Positions 17,162 through 25,848 of a DNA stretch of 64,000 bases are shown piece by piece. Under the pieces are notes generated by a model, which did not search any database, was not told where the DNA came from, and was given only the letters and a program-made list of their open reading frames with translations. This DNA is from Mesorhizobium sp. Root102 (lineage in GTDB: Bacteria > Pseudomonadota > Alphaproteobacteria > Rhizobiales > Rhizobiaceae). The DNA lies in assembly GCF_001425625.1 (NCBI RefSeq), contig NZ_LMCP01000044.1:248001-312000 (forward strand), written 5' to 3'. The stretch's first letter is position 1; each line of letters begins with the position of its first letter. The position numbers and the translations under genes were made by a program.

Positions 17162-17962
17162 ATGAGCATTTTCAACAGACTGAAGACGTGCATAGTCGCA
17201 TTGCCCCTCCTGTTTGCCGTTCACGTCGACAAGACGTTCGCCGGCGATCAACTGGAGCTGATCACACCGGGCGAGCTTACAGTGGCCACTGAGGGCACCT
17301 ACCCTCCCTTCAGCATGCAGAATGACAAAGGCGAACTTGACGGGATCGACGTGCGACTGATGCGTGAGATCGCACGGCGACTCGGCCTTGAATACAAGCC
17401 GGTGTTGTTGAAGTTCGATTCTCTTCTGATCGGGCTTGAAGCCGATCAGTTCGACGTCATCGGCTCGCCGCTCGACATGACAGATCAGAGACGGGAGAAG
17501 GTTACGTTTTCCGACGCGTGGATCGAGTCAGGGTCAAGCCTTGTGGTTCAGCAGGACTCGCCGATAAAATCGCCGGCCGAAATTGCCGGGAAGACCATAG
17601 GCGTGCTGGCTGCTTCAACATGGGCGGATCAGGGAGCGCAGCTCAAGGGTGAAATTAAGACCTACAAATCCGTCACTGATGCCCTTCAGGATCTGGTCAA
17701 CGGAAACATTGACGCGGTTGTCAATGACCGCATCTCGACCGGCTACAGCATCAAGAAATCAGGCCTGCCGCTTCGCATCATCGAGCCGCCGCTCACCCAG
17801 GCGCAAAAGGCCTGGTCGATCAAGAAAGGCAAGCCTGCATTGGTAAAGGCCATCAACAAGACGATCGCCGAGATCATCGCCGATGGAACCTACGAGAAGC
17901 TGACGTCCGATTACATCGGTTTCAATGCGGCGCCGAAGAATCCGATCCGAAGCAATCTCTGA
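17162..17962 (+). CDS. Periplasmic amino-acid-type solute-binding protein (second system)
   Basis: A 266-residue SBP_bac_3 protein with a signal peptide (hydrophobic stretch IVALPLLFAVHV, cleavage about residue 28) and the mature motif GELTVATEGTYPPFSM. GIDVRLMREIARRLGL and the DVIGSPLDMTDQRREKVTFSDAW block are typical of amino-acid-binding proteins. It differs clearly from the two EhuB-like proteins. An AAAGGCAGGGA site precedes the ATG. It completes the second importer; its ligand is unknown. Confidence 0.88.
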   Translation: MSIFNRLKTCIVALPLLFAVHVDKTFAGDQLELITPGELTVATEGTYPPFSMQNDKGELDGIDVRLMREIARRLGLEYKPVLLKFDSLLIGLEADQFDVIGSPLDMTDQRREKVTFSDAWIESGSSLVVQQDSPIKSPAEIAGKTIGVLAASTWADQGAQLKGEIKTYKSVTDALQDLVNGNIDAVVNDRISTGYSIKKSGLPLRIIEPPLTQAQKAWSIKKGKPALVKAINKTIAEIIADGTYEKLTSDYIGFNAAPKNPIRSNL

Positions 17963-18072
17963 TCTGGCGCGTCACGTTTTAGATTACATCCGGGGTGGTG
18001 AGCAATCGCCACCCCCACTCAGATCGGCAAGGCGCATTTCGCCTGAATACCGACTCCTGCTGGCAGCTGAGG

Positions 18073-18687
18073 CTAACGCTTCGGAAGAGCCGTCTTTTCC
18101 ATCGACGGGCGTATCGCGAAACGCTCATGGAATGCGGCGAGGCCCGGCCTTTGGTCGCGCCATGCCCAATGGCCAAAGCGATAATCCAGATAGCTGAGAA
18201 CCACTGCCACGGCGATCGAGCCGACGGTCGTCTCGCCAAGCTCACTTGCCCAGCTCCGCTCCAGCGCATCCAACGCCGTGTCGATCCGCAGTTGCAGACG
18301 GTCCAACCAGGCTTGCCAATGCAGCGCCTGCGGGCGCTGCGCGATCTCGTTGCGGTAGCTGACGGCCGCATCTGCAATGCCTTGGCCGATAGCCTGCAAA
18401 GTGAGCACGCGGAAACGGGCTGGGCCTTCTGTCGGAAGTAAGGCGCGGTTGTCCGAAACGTGGCAGATATAGTCGACGATGACACGCGAATCGTGAAGCA
18501 CGTGGCCATCGTCTGTCACCAGAACCGGGATCTGCGCGATCGGCGACAGCCTTGCCAGCGGCTCATTGGCCGTCGCTATCCTGACGTCGGTTGCAACCAG
18601 TTCAAGCCTGTCGCCGATGCCGGTCTCGTGCCCGGTGACCAAGCATATGCGTACGTAGGGCGAGACGATATCGCCATGGATTTTCAT
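18073..18687 (-). CDS. Glutathione S-transferase family protein
   Basis: A 204-residue GST-like protein. The N-terminal thioredoxin fold is recognisable from SPYVRICLVTGHETG, IAQIPVLVTDDG (cis-proline) and the DSRVIVDYI glutathione-binding loop. The C-terminal helical domain follows, with SIAVAVVLSYLDYRFG. The start ATG overlaps the stop of the flavoprotein gene by ATGA. It could thioether-cleave, isomerise or detoxify an intermediate; ring-cleavage pathways often carry GSTs. The specific substrate cannot be given. Confidence 0.85.
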   Translation of the reverse strand: MKIHGDIVSPYVRICLVTGHETGIGDRLELVATDVRIATANEPLARLSPIAQIPVLVTDDGHVLHDSRVIVDYICHVSDNRALLPTEGPARFRVLTLQAIGQGIADAAVSYRNEIAQRPQALHWQAWLDRLQLRIDTALDALERSWASELGETTVGSIAVAVVLSYLDYRFGHWAWRDQRPGLAAFHERFAIRPSMEKTALPKR

Positions 18688-20251
18688 GCGATCTCCAGCC
18701 CCGGCGAGGTCTTTGCGGCCGAGGCCGTGGACAGCGCTTCGCGTCCGGCGGCGGCACCAGCAATTTTTCCAAAAACGGCTCCATTGGTCAGTCCGGTGCC
18801 GCCTGGGTAGTTGAAATAGAAGATGCCGCCGACCATTTCGCCTGCCGCATAGAGACCGGCGACCGGAACACCACCAACATCCAGGACACGCGCCTGCTGG
18901 TCGATCTTCACGCCCCCGAACGTAAAGGTAATGCCACAGGTCACGGCGTAGGCTTCGAATGGAGGCTCATCGATTGTGTTTGCCCAGTTGGTTTTCTCCA
19001 CCCGCAGGCCTTTCGTTGCCCGACCATCCTTCACGGTGGGATTGAAAGGCACCGATGTCTGAACCGCGGCATTGTAGCTTTTGATTTCACCCAGCGCCCT
19101 TGTAGCCTCGACATCATCAAGCCTTGCGACCAGCTCTTCCAGGGTGGCGGCAGTCACCTTGGTGACCTGCTTGATCCGGTACTCATCACGAAGCAGGTGC
19201 GTGACCTTGCTGTCAAATATCTGCCAGGCAAACTGGCCCGGTTGCTCGAGGATTACCCTTCCATACTTGGCGTAGGTATAGTTTCGGAAGTCGGCCCCTT
19301 CGTCGACAAAACGCTCACCCCGAGCGTTGATCATAATACCGAACGGGTAGCTATGCTTCTGAAAGCCGTCACCGACTGCGAGGTCACCATATTCAGGCGC
19401 ATTGCGTTCCCAACCGACAGCGTGGCAGCCGGACCAATTGCCGGCTGCCAACGCGCCGACGTCGAGAGCCATCCGCAAACCGTCACCCTGATTAAAGCGC
19501 GAGCCTCTACCTTGGCCAAATCCCACCCTGGCCCAAGATAGCGCGTTCGCCACTCGGTGTTTGCCTCAAAGCCGCCAGCGGCAAGTACCACCGCCGAAGC
19601 CCGGTACTTAATGCGTCTGCCGGCTGTCGTTGCGACGACACCGCAAACTCGGCCATCCTCCAGGATCAATTGTGTTGCACGACGATCGTATTCGACATCA
19701 ACATTTTCCCTTGCGGCTGCCGCGAACAACGACTCGATAAGGCCAGGACCGCCACCCCACGCCTCGACGGTCAAGCCGCCCCAGAACTTGAACTTGCCAT
19801 CGACTTTGAAAGCCTGGCGGCCGTACATCGGGGCAAAACGGACTCCTTTGCTTCGCATCCAACACATGGTTTCGAAGCTTTTCTCAATGAGAATTTCGGC
19901 AAGGTCGGGGTCCGTCCGGTACTGCGTTACACGGCCCAGATCGTCGAGGAATTGCTCGCGCGTGTAAGCGCCAAAATCTGTCCGGGAAATGTCCTTATCC
20001 GTCAGTTCTGGGATCAGTGCCTGCAGATCGGATATGCCGCGATAGACGACCCGCATCGCACCGGCCGTGAAACGGGTGTTGCCGCCGCGCTCCGCCTCTG
20101 GAGCGCTTTCAAGCACAAGCACATTGGCGCCCTGTTCACGCGCGGACAGCGCCGCACACAGCGCCGCGTTCCCGGCACCAATGACGATAACGTCGTGGAC
20201 AATAGCTGGACCCTCGCGGCCCGGCACGGCGCGATATATTGGACTTTTCAT
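18684..20251 (-). pseudogene. TcuA-like FAD-dependent dehydrogenase, split by a frameshift
   Basis: The first part (20251 to about 19508) starts with the FAD-binding VIGAGNAALCAALSAREQGANVLVLE and continues through FTAGAMRVVY, as in tricarballylate dehydrogenase TcuA and fumarate-reductase-type flavoproteins. At about 19508 the reading frame breaks. The downstream frame resumes with RGSRFNQGDGLRMALD and runs to the C-terminal AGEMVGGIFYFNYPGGTGLTNGAVFG. A single missing base in the LAKV/RGSRF junction explains it. Joined, the protein would be about 522 residues. It is either a recent inactivating mutation or a sequence error, because both parts are otherwise well kept. It would desaturate a polycarboxylate. 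Confidence 0.8.
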
Positions 20252-20320
20252 GTCAGCTTATCCGTGTTGTGTTGCAGTAGGCAGCAAGTTCGCAGCGCGA
20301 GCAGCGATACTTCAGTCCAA

Positions 20321-20809
20321 TCATGCCTCATCGGATTGGAGTGATTGTTTTGTCCTTTCGCTGTACGGATTTTGCCTCACCGTCAGGTTTATGCCGATGG
20401 TGTCGGCGGTATCGAAATAGGTGAAACCCCATCCGTCTTCGTGGCGGCCCTTCTGCTGGACCTCAAGCCCAAGTTCCTTGCCCTTGGCCTCGGCCGCATC
20501 AACATCATCCACGAGAAAGCCGACGCTGTAGACTCCTTCGCCGTGGATATCCAGAAAGGTCTTATGTCGGCTCGCGCGATCATCCTTTGGCGACATGAAC
20601 TGCAGATCGACATCATTGATCCTCGCGAACTTGTAGTGGATCGACGCAAGCGTTTCAGCGTCGTTGCCCTCGAGAACGGTGTATCGTCCGGGGTGGTCGT
20701 AGTCGACAAGGGGAATGCCTATCGACCGCATGAAAGCCTCCACCTTTTCCATGTCACGAACGACGACGTGGATGTGATGAATTCGAGTAAAGGGATATTG
20801 TGAGGCCAT
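20321..20809 (-). CDS. VOC-family (glyoxalase/dioxygenase fold) protein
   Basis: A 162-residue two-module VOC protein. It begins TRIHHIHVVVRDMEKVEAFM, with a probable metal-binding His, and later has GVYSVGFLVDDVDAAEAKGKELG and a Glu/Asp-rich WGFTYFDTAD. This resembles methylmalonyl-CoA-epimerase or glyoxalase-type members. It lies 69 bases before the flavoprotein gene in the same direction. Metal-dependent epimerisation, isomerisation or dioxygenation are all possible in this fold, and I cannot choose between them. Confidence 0.8.
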   Translation of the reverse strand: MASQYPFTRIHHIHVVVRDMEKVEAFMRSIGIPLVDYDHPGRYTVLEGNDAETLASIHYKFARINDVDLQFMSPKDDRASRHKTFLDIHGEGVYSVGFLVDDVDAAEAKGKELGLEVQQKGRHEDGWGFTYFDTADTIGINLTVRQNPYSERTKQSLQSDEA

Positions 20810-20827
20810 CGAATGATCTCGACTGCT

Positions 20828-21976
20828 CTAGCTTTCGGTTGCGAACGTGATTGGAGACTTGCCAAGCCTCTCGCTGCCGGATTCGGTGACCAGGAATGTC
20901 TCGCCTGGCACAGCGCTTACACCTCTATCGGTTATGGGCAGGAACATGAAGAACACCATTCCGGGCTCGGCGATTACCGGATTGTCGCGATAGAGCATGG
21001 GCCAATCCATCCAGTTCGGAGAAAAGGTCGTGCCCAGGCTGTAGCCGCAGGCGTTTAGATTGTTCTCCGTGAATCCGGCTTTCTCGATCGTCGAGATATA
21101 GGCGTTGAACACATTTCCAACTGGTTCGCCGGGCCGTAGAGCGTTGGAACTCGCCTCCAGTGCGTCCATCGCGTGTTTATGCACCTCGGCCTGACGGGGA
21201 GTCGCCTTGCCAATGGTGACGACACGCATCAAACATGAATGATAGTGCCGATAGACCCCCGCGAATTCGAGCGCCAACTGTTCTCCGGCGGCAACATTTC
21301 GGCGGCCGGACGTGTACCTCCCGAGATGCGCTGCCGGACCCGATCCGATGATGAATTCGTTGCCCGAATAGTCGCCGTCACCCTTGAATATTTCGCCCTG
21401 AATAGCCGCCAGAATATCGCCCTCAAAGGCGTCTGGTTTAGCCAGCTTGAGACCCTCCGCCAACGCCAGGTCAGCAAGCTCGGCGGCCTTGCGGACATAG
21501 ACGATTTCAGCGGGCCTTTTGACCACCCGCTGGCGCGTTATTAGCAACGAGGCATCATCGAGACGGCAGAACCCCTCTAGGGCGGATGAAAGCCTGCGGC
21601 CGTTTTGGGCAGTCAAACCATAGGCATCCCACTCGACACCGAGACGGCGGCCAGCGCAGCCGTGCTCACGCAGTATCTCCTTGAGGTCCTTCGTCGGTTC
21701 GGCGTCCGGACCGTCGGCCCAGATACGGATGTCCTCGATGTTGGAGGTAAAGCGGGCAGCCCGGGCATCGGGCGCGCGCGTCAGCAGCGTCATTCGCCCG
21801 TCGGCCCCCAGAAAAAGGCACTGGAAAAAGACATATCCAAACGTGTCGTAGCCAGTCAGGTAGTACATACTTTCCTGACGAAACAACAGCATGCCGTCCA
21901 GTCCCTCACGGTCCATTCGCGCAAGGGTCTCGTCCTTGCGTTTCGCAAATTCCTGGTCTGTGAAATGCAGCGGCAC
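20828..21976 (-). CDS. M24-family (pita-bread) hydrolase, creatinase/ectoine-hydrolase-like
   Basis: About 382 residues with a creatinase N-terminal domain (MDREGLDGMLLFRQESMYYLTGYDT) and an M24 domain. Where true metallo-aminopeptidases have Asp metal ligands, this protein reads LEFAGVYRHYHSCLMRVV, so the two aspartates are lacking. That matches non-metallo members such as creatinase and the ectoine hydrolases DoeA/EutD, as does the later CGYSLGTTFSPNW. GTG 21976 is preferred because GGAGG precedes it by five bases; ATG 21991 is the alternative. It probably hydrolyses a C-N bond in a small molecule of this pathway, not peptides. Confidence 0.78.
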   Translation of the reverse strand: MPLHFTDQEFAKRKDETLARMDREGLDGMLLFRQESMYYLTGYDTFGYVFFQCLFLGADGRMTLLTRAPDARAARFTSNIEDIRIWADGPDAEPTKDLKEILREHGCAGRRLGVEWDAYGLTAQNGRRLSSALEGFCRLDDASLLITRQRVVKRPAEIVYVRKAAELADLALAEGLKLAKPDAFEGDILAAIQGEIFKGDGDYSGNEFIIGSGPAAHLGRYTSGRRNVAAGEQLALEFAGVYRHYHSCLMRVVTIGKATPRQAEVHKHAMDALEASSNALRPGEPVGNVFNAYISTIEKAGFTENNLNACGYSLGTTFSPNWMDWPMLYRDNPVIAEPGMVFFMFLPITDRGVSAVPGETFLVTESGSERLGKSPITFATES

Positions 21977-22005
21977 TCGATCCTCCAGCATAATCGGCTG
22001 CAGCC

Positions 22006-22038
22006 ATAGAACATCCTGTCGGCAATTTTGTCAACAAT
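22006..22038 (-). promoter_or_regulatory. Candidate promoter with cluster operator, in front of the M24 gene
   Basis: TTTGTCAACAAT (22027-22038) is a one-mismatch version of the shared palindrome. On the minus strand its TTGACA (22034-22029) can serve as the -35, with TTCTAT (22011-22006) 17 bases on. The site lies 15-50 bases before the gene. Confidence 0.45.
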
Positions 22039-22088
22039 TTATCTCGGGATATCTCGCAGAGCGTGTCATACCCAGGGCGATGATCGAA

Positions 22089-22125
22089 TTGACATTTCGC
22101 GAATATTGACGACAATAATGTCGTC
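22089..22125 (+). promoter_or_regulatory. Candidate promoter with operator, in front of the DUF1932 gene
   Basis: TTGACA (22089-22094) is followed after 16 bases by GACAAT (22111-22116), the right half of ATTGACGACAAT (22105-22116), identical to the 12-mer at 3184. A perfect 7-bp inverted repeat GACGACA/TGTCGTC with a four-base centre (22108-22125) overlaps it. The gene starts at 22159. Confidence 0.5.
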
Positions 22126-22158
22126 TCAATTGACAGTGATCGGCATCGAAAGAATCAC

Positions 22159-23064
22159 ATGAGTGGCACCATCTGCATCATCGGCTTCGGCGAGGCGGGG
22201 ACGGTGTTTGCCAGCGAACTGGCGTCACTGACGCACGTTCGCGTCTATGATATCCTCAGACACGCCGCTGAGTTCAATTCAAGCCTTGCCAGTTTTCAGA
22301 AGCAAGGAATTGAATTCCCCGTGTCCGCAGCGCAGGCAGGTGATGGCGCGAAGCTGATCGTCTCGCTGGTAACCGCCTCTTCCTCGCTGGATGTTGCGCG
22401 CGAGGCCGAGGCATATCTGCAGCCTGGGCAAGTCCTCCTAGACCTGAATTCTGTGTCGCCCGGTACCAAGAAGGCAAGTGCCGTAATCGTCGAGCGGACA
22501 GGAGCGATCTATGTCGACGGCGCTGTGATGGCGCCCGTACAACCGCGTGGACTTGCCGTACCGATCCTGCTCGCGGGAAAAGGTTCCGCATTGGCGGTGG
22601 ACCTGTTGGCTGGTTTCGGCATGAACCTCGAAATCGTAGCGGACGAGGTTGGCGTAGCCTCAGCCACCAAAATGTGTCGGAGTGTGATCATAAAGGGCAT
22701 CGAAGCTCTGTGCTCGGAAGCATTTCTGGCCGCCCGCGCCTATGGTGTCGAGAGCCGCGTGCTGTCCTCCTTGCATGATACGTTTCCGGGTATCGACTGG
22801 CCGCGCTTCGCAGGCTACCAAGTGGGCAGATCACTCGTTCATGGAAGGCGGCGGGCCGCCGAGATGCGTGAGGTGTCGACCACCATGAGAGAGGCCGGCA
22901 TTGCTCCGCTCATGTCCTCGGCCACCGCATTACGGCAGGATTGGGCTGCGGACTTGTCTGATTCCAACCCGGATCTGAAGGCTAGGCGGGATGATGAGTG
23001 GCTGGATACGCTGGACTTGATGTTGGCGATTGGCTCTCGCAATGACAGAACTTCCGATTTTTAG
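22159..23064 (+). CDS. NAD(P)-binding dehydrogenase with DUF1932 C-terminal domain
   Basis: A 301-residue protein of the beta-hydroxyacid/6-phosphogluconate-dehydrogenase-like superfamily. The Rossmann motif GFGEAGTVFASELA is at the N-terminus, VLLDLNSVSPGTKK and VDGAVMAPVQP follow, and the substrate-site lysine region SATKMCRSVIIKGIEALCSEA begins the helical DUF1932 domain. It should reduce or oxidise a hydroxy acid or imino/amino acid of the pathway. It lies nine bases before the GntR gene and is likely cotranscribed with it. Confidence 0.82.
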   Translation: MSGTICIIGFGEAGTVFASELASLTHVRVYDILRHAAEFNSSLASFQKQGIEFPVSAAQAGDGAKLIVSLVTASSSLDVAREAEAYLQPGQVLLDLNSVSPGTKKASAVIVERTGAIYVDGAVMAPVQPRGLAVPILLAGKGSALAVDLLAGFGMNLEIVADEVGVASATKMCRSVIIKGIEALCSEAFLAARAYGVESRVLSSLHDTFPGIDWPRFAGYQVGRSLVHGRRRAAEMREVSTTMREAGIAPLMSSATALRQDWAADLSDSNPDLKARRDDEWLDTLDLMLAIGSRNDRTSDF

Positions 23065-23073
23065 TAAAAGGCG

Positions 23074-23796
23074 ATGGTCATTCGTCAAACGGTCTTTTCC
23101 GTTGAAGAATTGCGGCAGGAAACGAGGGACAAAGTGGCAAGAATAACTAAGGAGAAGGCCGATCCCACGGCCACATTGCGCAAGGCTATCGAAAGCGGTC
23201 ACTTCTTACCGAGCCAACGCCTCGTCGAAGCCGAACTTGCAACATGGCTAAACACCAATCGCTCGATCGTGAAACTCGCGCTGGGCAAACTTGAACAGGA
23301 GGGACTGGTCGTCTCCGAGCCCAATCGTGGTGCTCGAGTGCGCGTGATTAGCGAGCAAGAGGCGCTGGAGATCCTTCAGGTGCGCGCGTCCCTCGAATCG
23401 CTGATCGCGAGACAGGCCGCGATCAAGTCGACTTCTACAGATCACAAGCGCCTGCGAGAGATCTTACAGAGTCTGCGAAGCGCGATTGATAAGGAGGATT
23501 TCACGACCTATTCCAGCCTGAACGGCCAGCTTCATGCCGAAATACGCAAGATCTCCGCCCATGCCACCGCAAGCCGGCTGCTTTCGACACTGAATTCGCA
23601 GATCGTCCGCTACCAGTTCCGAACGGTCCTGTTCCCGGGCAGGATCCATCAATCGATCCGCGAACACGCTGAAATCGTAGAGGCCATCTGCGCACGCGAC
23701 GCGGACCGCGCCGAAAGGGCGATGCGGGATCATCTGGCAAATGTAACCGATACGCTCAGCAAGAGCCTTGCCGCCTTGGCACAGCACGCTGTTTGA
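23074..23796 (+). CDS. GntR-family transcriptional regulator with FCD domain
   Basis: A 240-residue FadR-subfamily regulator. The winged helix-turn-helix lies at about residues 30-95 (GHFLPSQRLVEAELATWLNTNRSIVKLALGKLEQEGLV, then EPNRGARVRVI). The all-helical FCD domain follows, with the metal/ligand residues recognisable in DFTTYSSLNGQLHAEI and the closing HAEIVEAICARDADRAERAMRDHL. It is the only clear regulator in the first 24 kb. The short palindromes ATTGT-N2-ACAAT at six promoters here are the right size for GntR/FadR binding, so it is the best candidate for their repressor. The effector is presumably an intermediate carboxylate. Confidence 0.88.
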   Translation: MVIRQTVFSVEELRQETRDKVARITKEKADPTATLRKAIESGHFLPSQRLVEAELATWLNTNRSIVKLALGKLEQEGLVVSEPNRGARVRVISEQEALEILQVRASLESLIARQAAIKSTSTDHKRLREILQSLRSAIDKEDFTTYSSLNGQLHAEIRKISAHATASRLLSTLNSQIVRYQFRTVLFPGRIHQSIREHAEIVEAICARDADRAERAMRDHLANVTDTLSKSLAALAQHAV

Positions 23797-24173
23797 TTGC
23801 ACACGAGAACGAAAGGCGGCAACTTATGAGCCGGCGCTGCACCCGGACTATGGAGCCTGAAAGGCCCAACGAACCTTCAGTGGCTTGCCCGTCGTATAGG
23901 CGAGAGTCTGCCGATATGTTGACCCCGACCGAGTTGGAGGCCCTCCGCCAAAAGTCGGAAGAGACCGCACGCTTCGCACAAGCGGCATTCGCTCATCTTC
24001 GTAGACAACCAAAATCTTAGAAAACTTCCGCATATCACCCCGATCAAACCGCTATCATTCTTGGAATACAAGAAGGGGGTTCCACCTCGTAGATTTCTGC
24101 AATCCCAACGCCGCAATCTCGGAAAAATGACACTTGCTAGCCCATCGAACGAGAAAAAAGGCGGACCCGATAC
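23797..24173. other. Intergenic stretch with a possible tiny ORF
   Basis: No certain gene. A short frame at 23916-24020 (plus strand) could encode MLTPTELEALRQKSEETARF and a few more residues, a pattern seen in small rhizobial proteins, but its start has no good ribosome-binding site. The region ends where the repeat starts and contains GGTTCGAACC at about 24173, which resembles a tRNA T-arm, though no complete tRNA can be folded here. Confidence 0.25.
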
Positions 24174-24430
24174 GGTTCGAACCACCAGCGAGCGAGCCGA
24201 AAAAAACGAATGATTTTCAGGTCAACATTAGTCAACAATCTGGCTGACCGCGGGACGTATCCAACGGACGCCAGATAGATCCGGCCCATTCCGAAATTCC
24301 ACCCATTTTGTGTACCGCATTTCAGCACCGATTTTGTTGACTACAGGTTGGAGGCATGGACCACCTCCGACAGGACATTCAGAGGTACTTCCATCGAAGC
24401 GCGATATTGGCCGTCGGTTAGTATCGACCA
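24174..24430. repeat. Diverged direct repeat, copy 1
   Basis: Aligns by eye to 24806-25075. The best kept block is 29 bases, CGCCAGATAGATCCGGCCC and on, at 24269-24297. Further conserved pieces are ACCGCATTT-AGC and ATCGAAGCGC followed by TTGGCCGTCGG. No convincing reading frame crosses it. Both copies lie before the integrase-bearing block. Confidence 0.6.
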
Positions 24431-24805
24431 AGGTAATCCTAGGCGCGGGCCTGCTTCGCGCTCCACGCTGTGCAGTTCATTCTCGTCGAACGCGCCATCG
24501 TCGACCGAGTTCTCAAAGACCGGTAGGTTCTCGGGCTGATATAGCTGCGCACGGCGATCAAGCGCCTGTAGCATGACCCTAACTTCGTCCATCTCTACGC
24601 CACTGGCATACACCCCGCTAAAGGCTGCGCGACATCCTGGCCGGCATTATCGAGTCGAGCGGCAGCATCAAGTTCAGAGAGTCGCTGCCAGGCGAAGTGA
24701 ATGCCATTCATCACGTTCTCGACCAAGCAGGGCTTGAGGCCCCCAAATATGGCGCACTTGGAAGAATGAGATTTTATAGGCCATTCAACGAAAAAGGTGG
24801 CAAAA

Positions 24806-25075
24806 ACCGATGCGGCTACACCATCAATCAGCAAGCGGAAAAAAATAGATTTTCAAGTTAGCATTTGTTAGCAAAACGGGTGACCGCGTGGCTGATCCAA
24901 AGGGCGCCAGATAGATCCGGCCCATTCCGAAATCCGAACTATTTTATGCACCGCATTTTAGCGCAGGTTTCGTTGCACTTTTCAGACTGGGGGCATGGAC
25001 GTCCAAGAGGAGGTTCTGAGGTCCAAAAACGTCTATCGAAGCGCATTGTTGGCCGTCGGCTGGTCAGCGTCATAT
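24806..25075. repeat. Diverged direct repeat, copy 2
   Basis: Second copy of the ~260-base unit, same orientation, with its identical 29-base block at 24905-24933. Substitutions are frequent outside the conserved blocks, so the duplication is old or the unit belongs to a dispersed family. Between the copies, and from 25076 to 25259, I see no supported gene. Confidence 0.6.
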
Positions 25076-25259
25076 AATTTGGCCATTTCGGGGATCGCTA
25101 GTCGGTCATCCGGCCCTCATCGCTAGATCTGAAGCGAATGGCCTAACCCCAATAGCTGGGGGCGCCTTCTTCAAAGCCTATAAAGTGGCCGGAAGTCTCG
25201 GTTTTGGTTTTGGTCTGGTCTAGGTATGTCCACACCTTCTCAAAGCGAATATTTCACGC

Positions 25260-25296
25260 GGAACACCGTGTCGACACGGTGCCCACACGGTGTTCC
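25260..25296. repeat. Palindrome cluster downstream of the replication-like gene
   Basis: GGAACACCGTG (25260-25270) and CACGGTGTTCC (25286-25296) are perfect inverted repeats. A perfect 18-base palindrome CACCGTGTCGACACGGTG (25264-25281) overlaps the first arm. Three CACSGTG units thus sit in 37 bases. It lies just 3' of the leftward gene ending at 25322; it could be a terminator, an origin element or a protein-binding array. Confidence 0.6.
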
Positions 25297-25321
25297 GATA
25301 TCGTGAAGTAAGCTATCAGCC

Positions 25322-25834
25322 TCAGCGCCTTCCGCTCTTTTCAAGGATGCGTTGGAGTCGATGGCCGTCTCCCATTTCGATTTGCTCGGCGGTTCTTTTT
25401 AAGTCACGATCCGCTTTCTTTTTGGCTTCCCTCGCCATCCTTAGCGCGTCAGCCTCTGCGAAAAACGAAGCCACCTTTTCGCGCAACCTCTCGCTTTTGA
25501 CCTGTTCAATAAGCCGAAGCGTCCCGGTGCTGTGGCTACAATTCATTGGCGGATTATGCTTGAACCAGCCTTCGATCATGAGGAAATTGTGCTCACTGTC
25601 AAAGTCAATCATCTGCGCGCTTATAAGCATTGTGCGGTTCTGATGATATGTGGCCAGCTGGAAGCCAAGATCGTCGACGGCATAAGCATCTTTGAGACGG
25701 TAGACGCCACAGGAGTTCACATGCTCGTTTGTCGCGTAGTAGATGAACTGAAGCTTCGCATCATTTTCTAAGCTAAGAAATCGACGCGACGTCCAGATCG
25801 CCGGGGAAATTTTACTGAAGTCTCGGGCACTCAT
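25322..25834 (-). CDS. Phage/plasmid replication-protein-like hypothetical protein
   Basis: A 170-residue protein beginning MSARDFSKISPAIWTSRRFLSL, then LQFIYYATNEHVNSCGVYRL and FDSEHNFLMIEGWFKHNPP. This is the style of the N-terminal domain of phage replication initiators or replisome organisers, where a winged-helix-like unit is followed by a charged linker. The C-terminus is strongly charged and probably helical (REAKKKADRDLKRTAEQIE). It sits 15 bases after an AlpA-like gene in a mobile block. The family is recognised only by style. Confidence 0.5.
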   Translation of the reverse strand: MSARDFSKISPAIWTSRRFLSLENDAKLQFIYYATNEHVNSCGVYRLKDAYAVDDLGFQLATYHQNRTMLISAQMIDFDSEHNFLMIEGWFKHNPPMNCSHSTGTLRLIEQVKSERLREKVASFFAEADALRMAREAKKKADRDLKRTAEQIEMGDGHRLQRILEKSGRR

Positions 25835-25848
25835 CCAAGGCGCCTTAA

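Noticed and set aside
24165..24185. GGTTCGAACC resembling a tRNA T-arm
   Set aside because: No acceptor, D or anticodon arm can be drawn around it; at most a tRNA 3'-end remnant or chance.
24228..24240. AGTCAACAATC as a further cluster operator
   Set aside because: It lies in the repeat unit, has only one good half and no gene follows.
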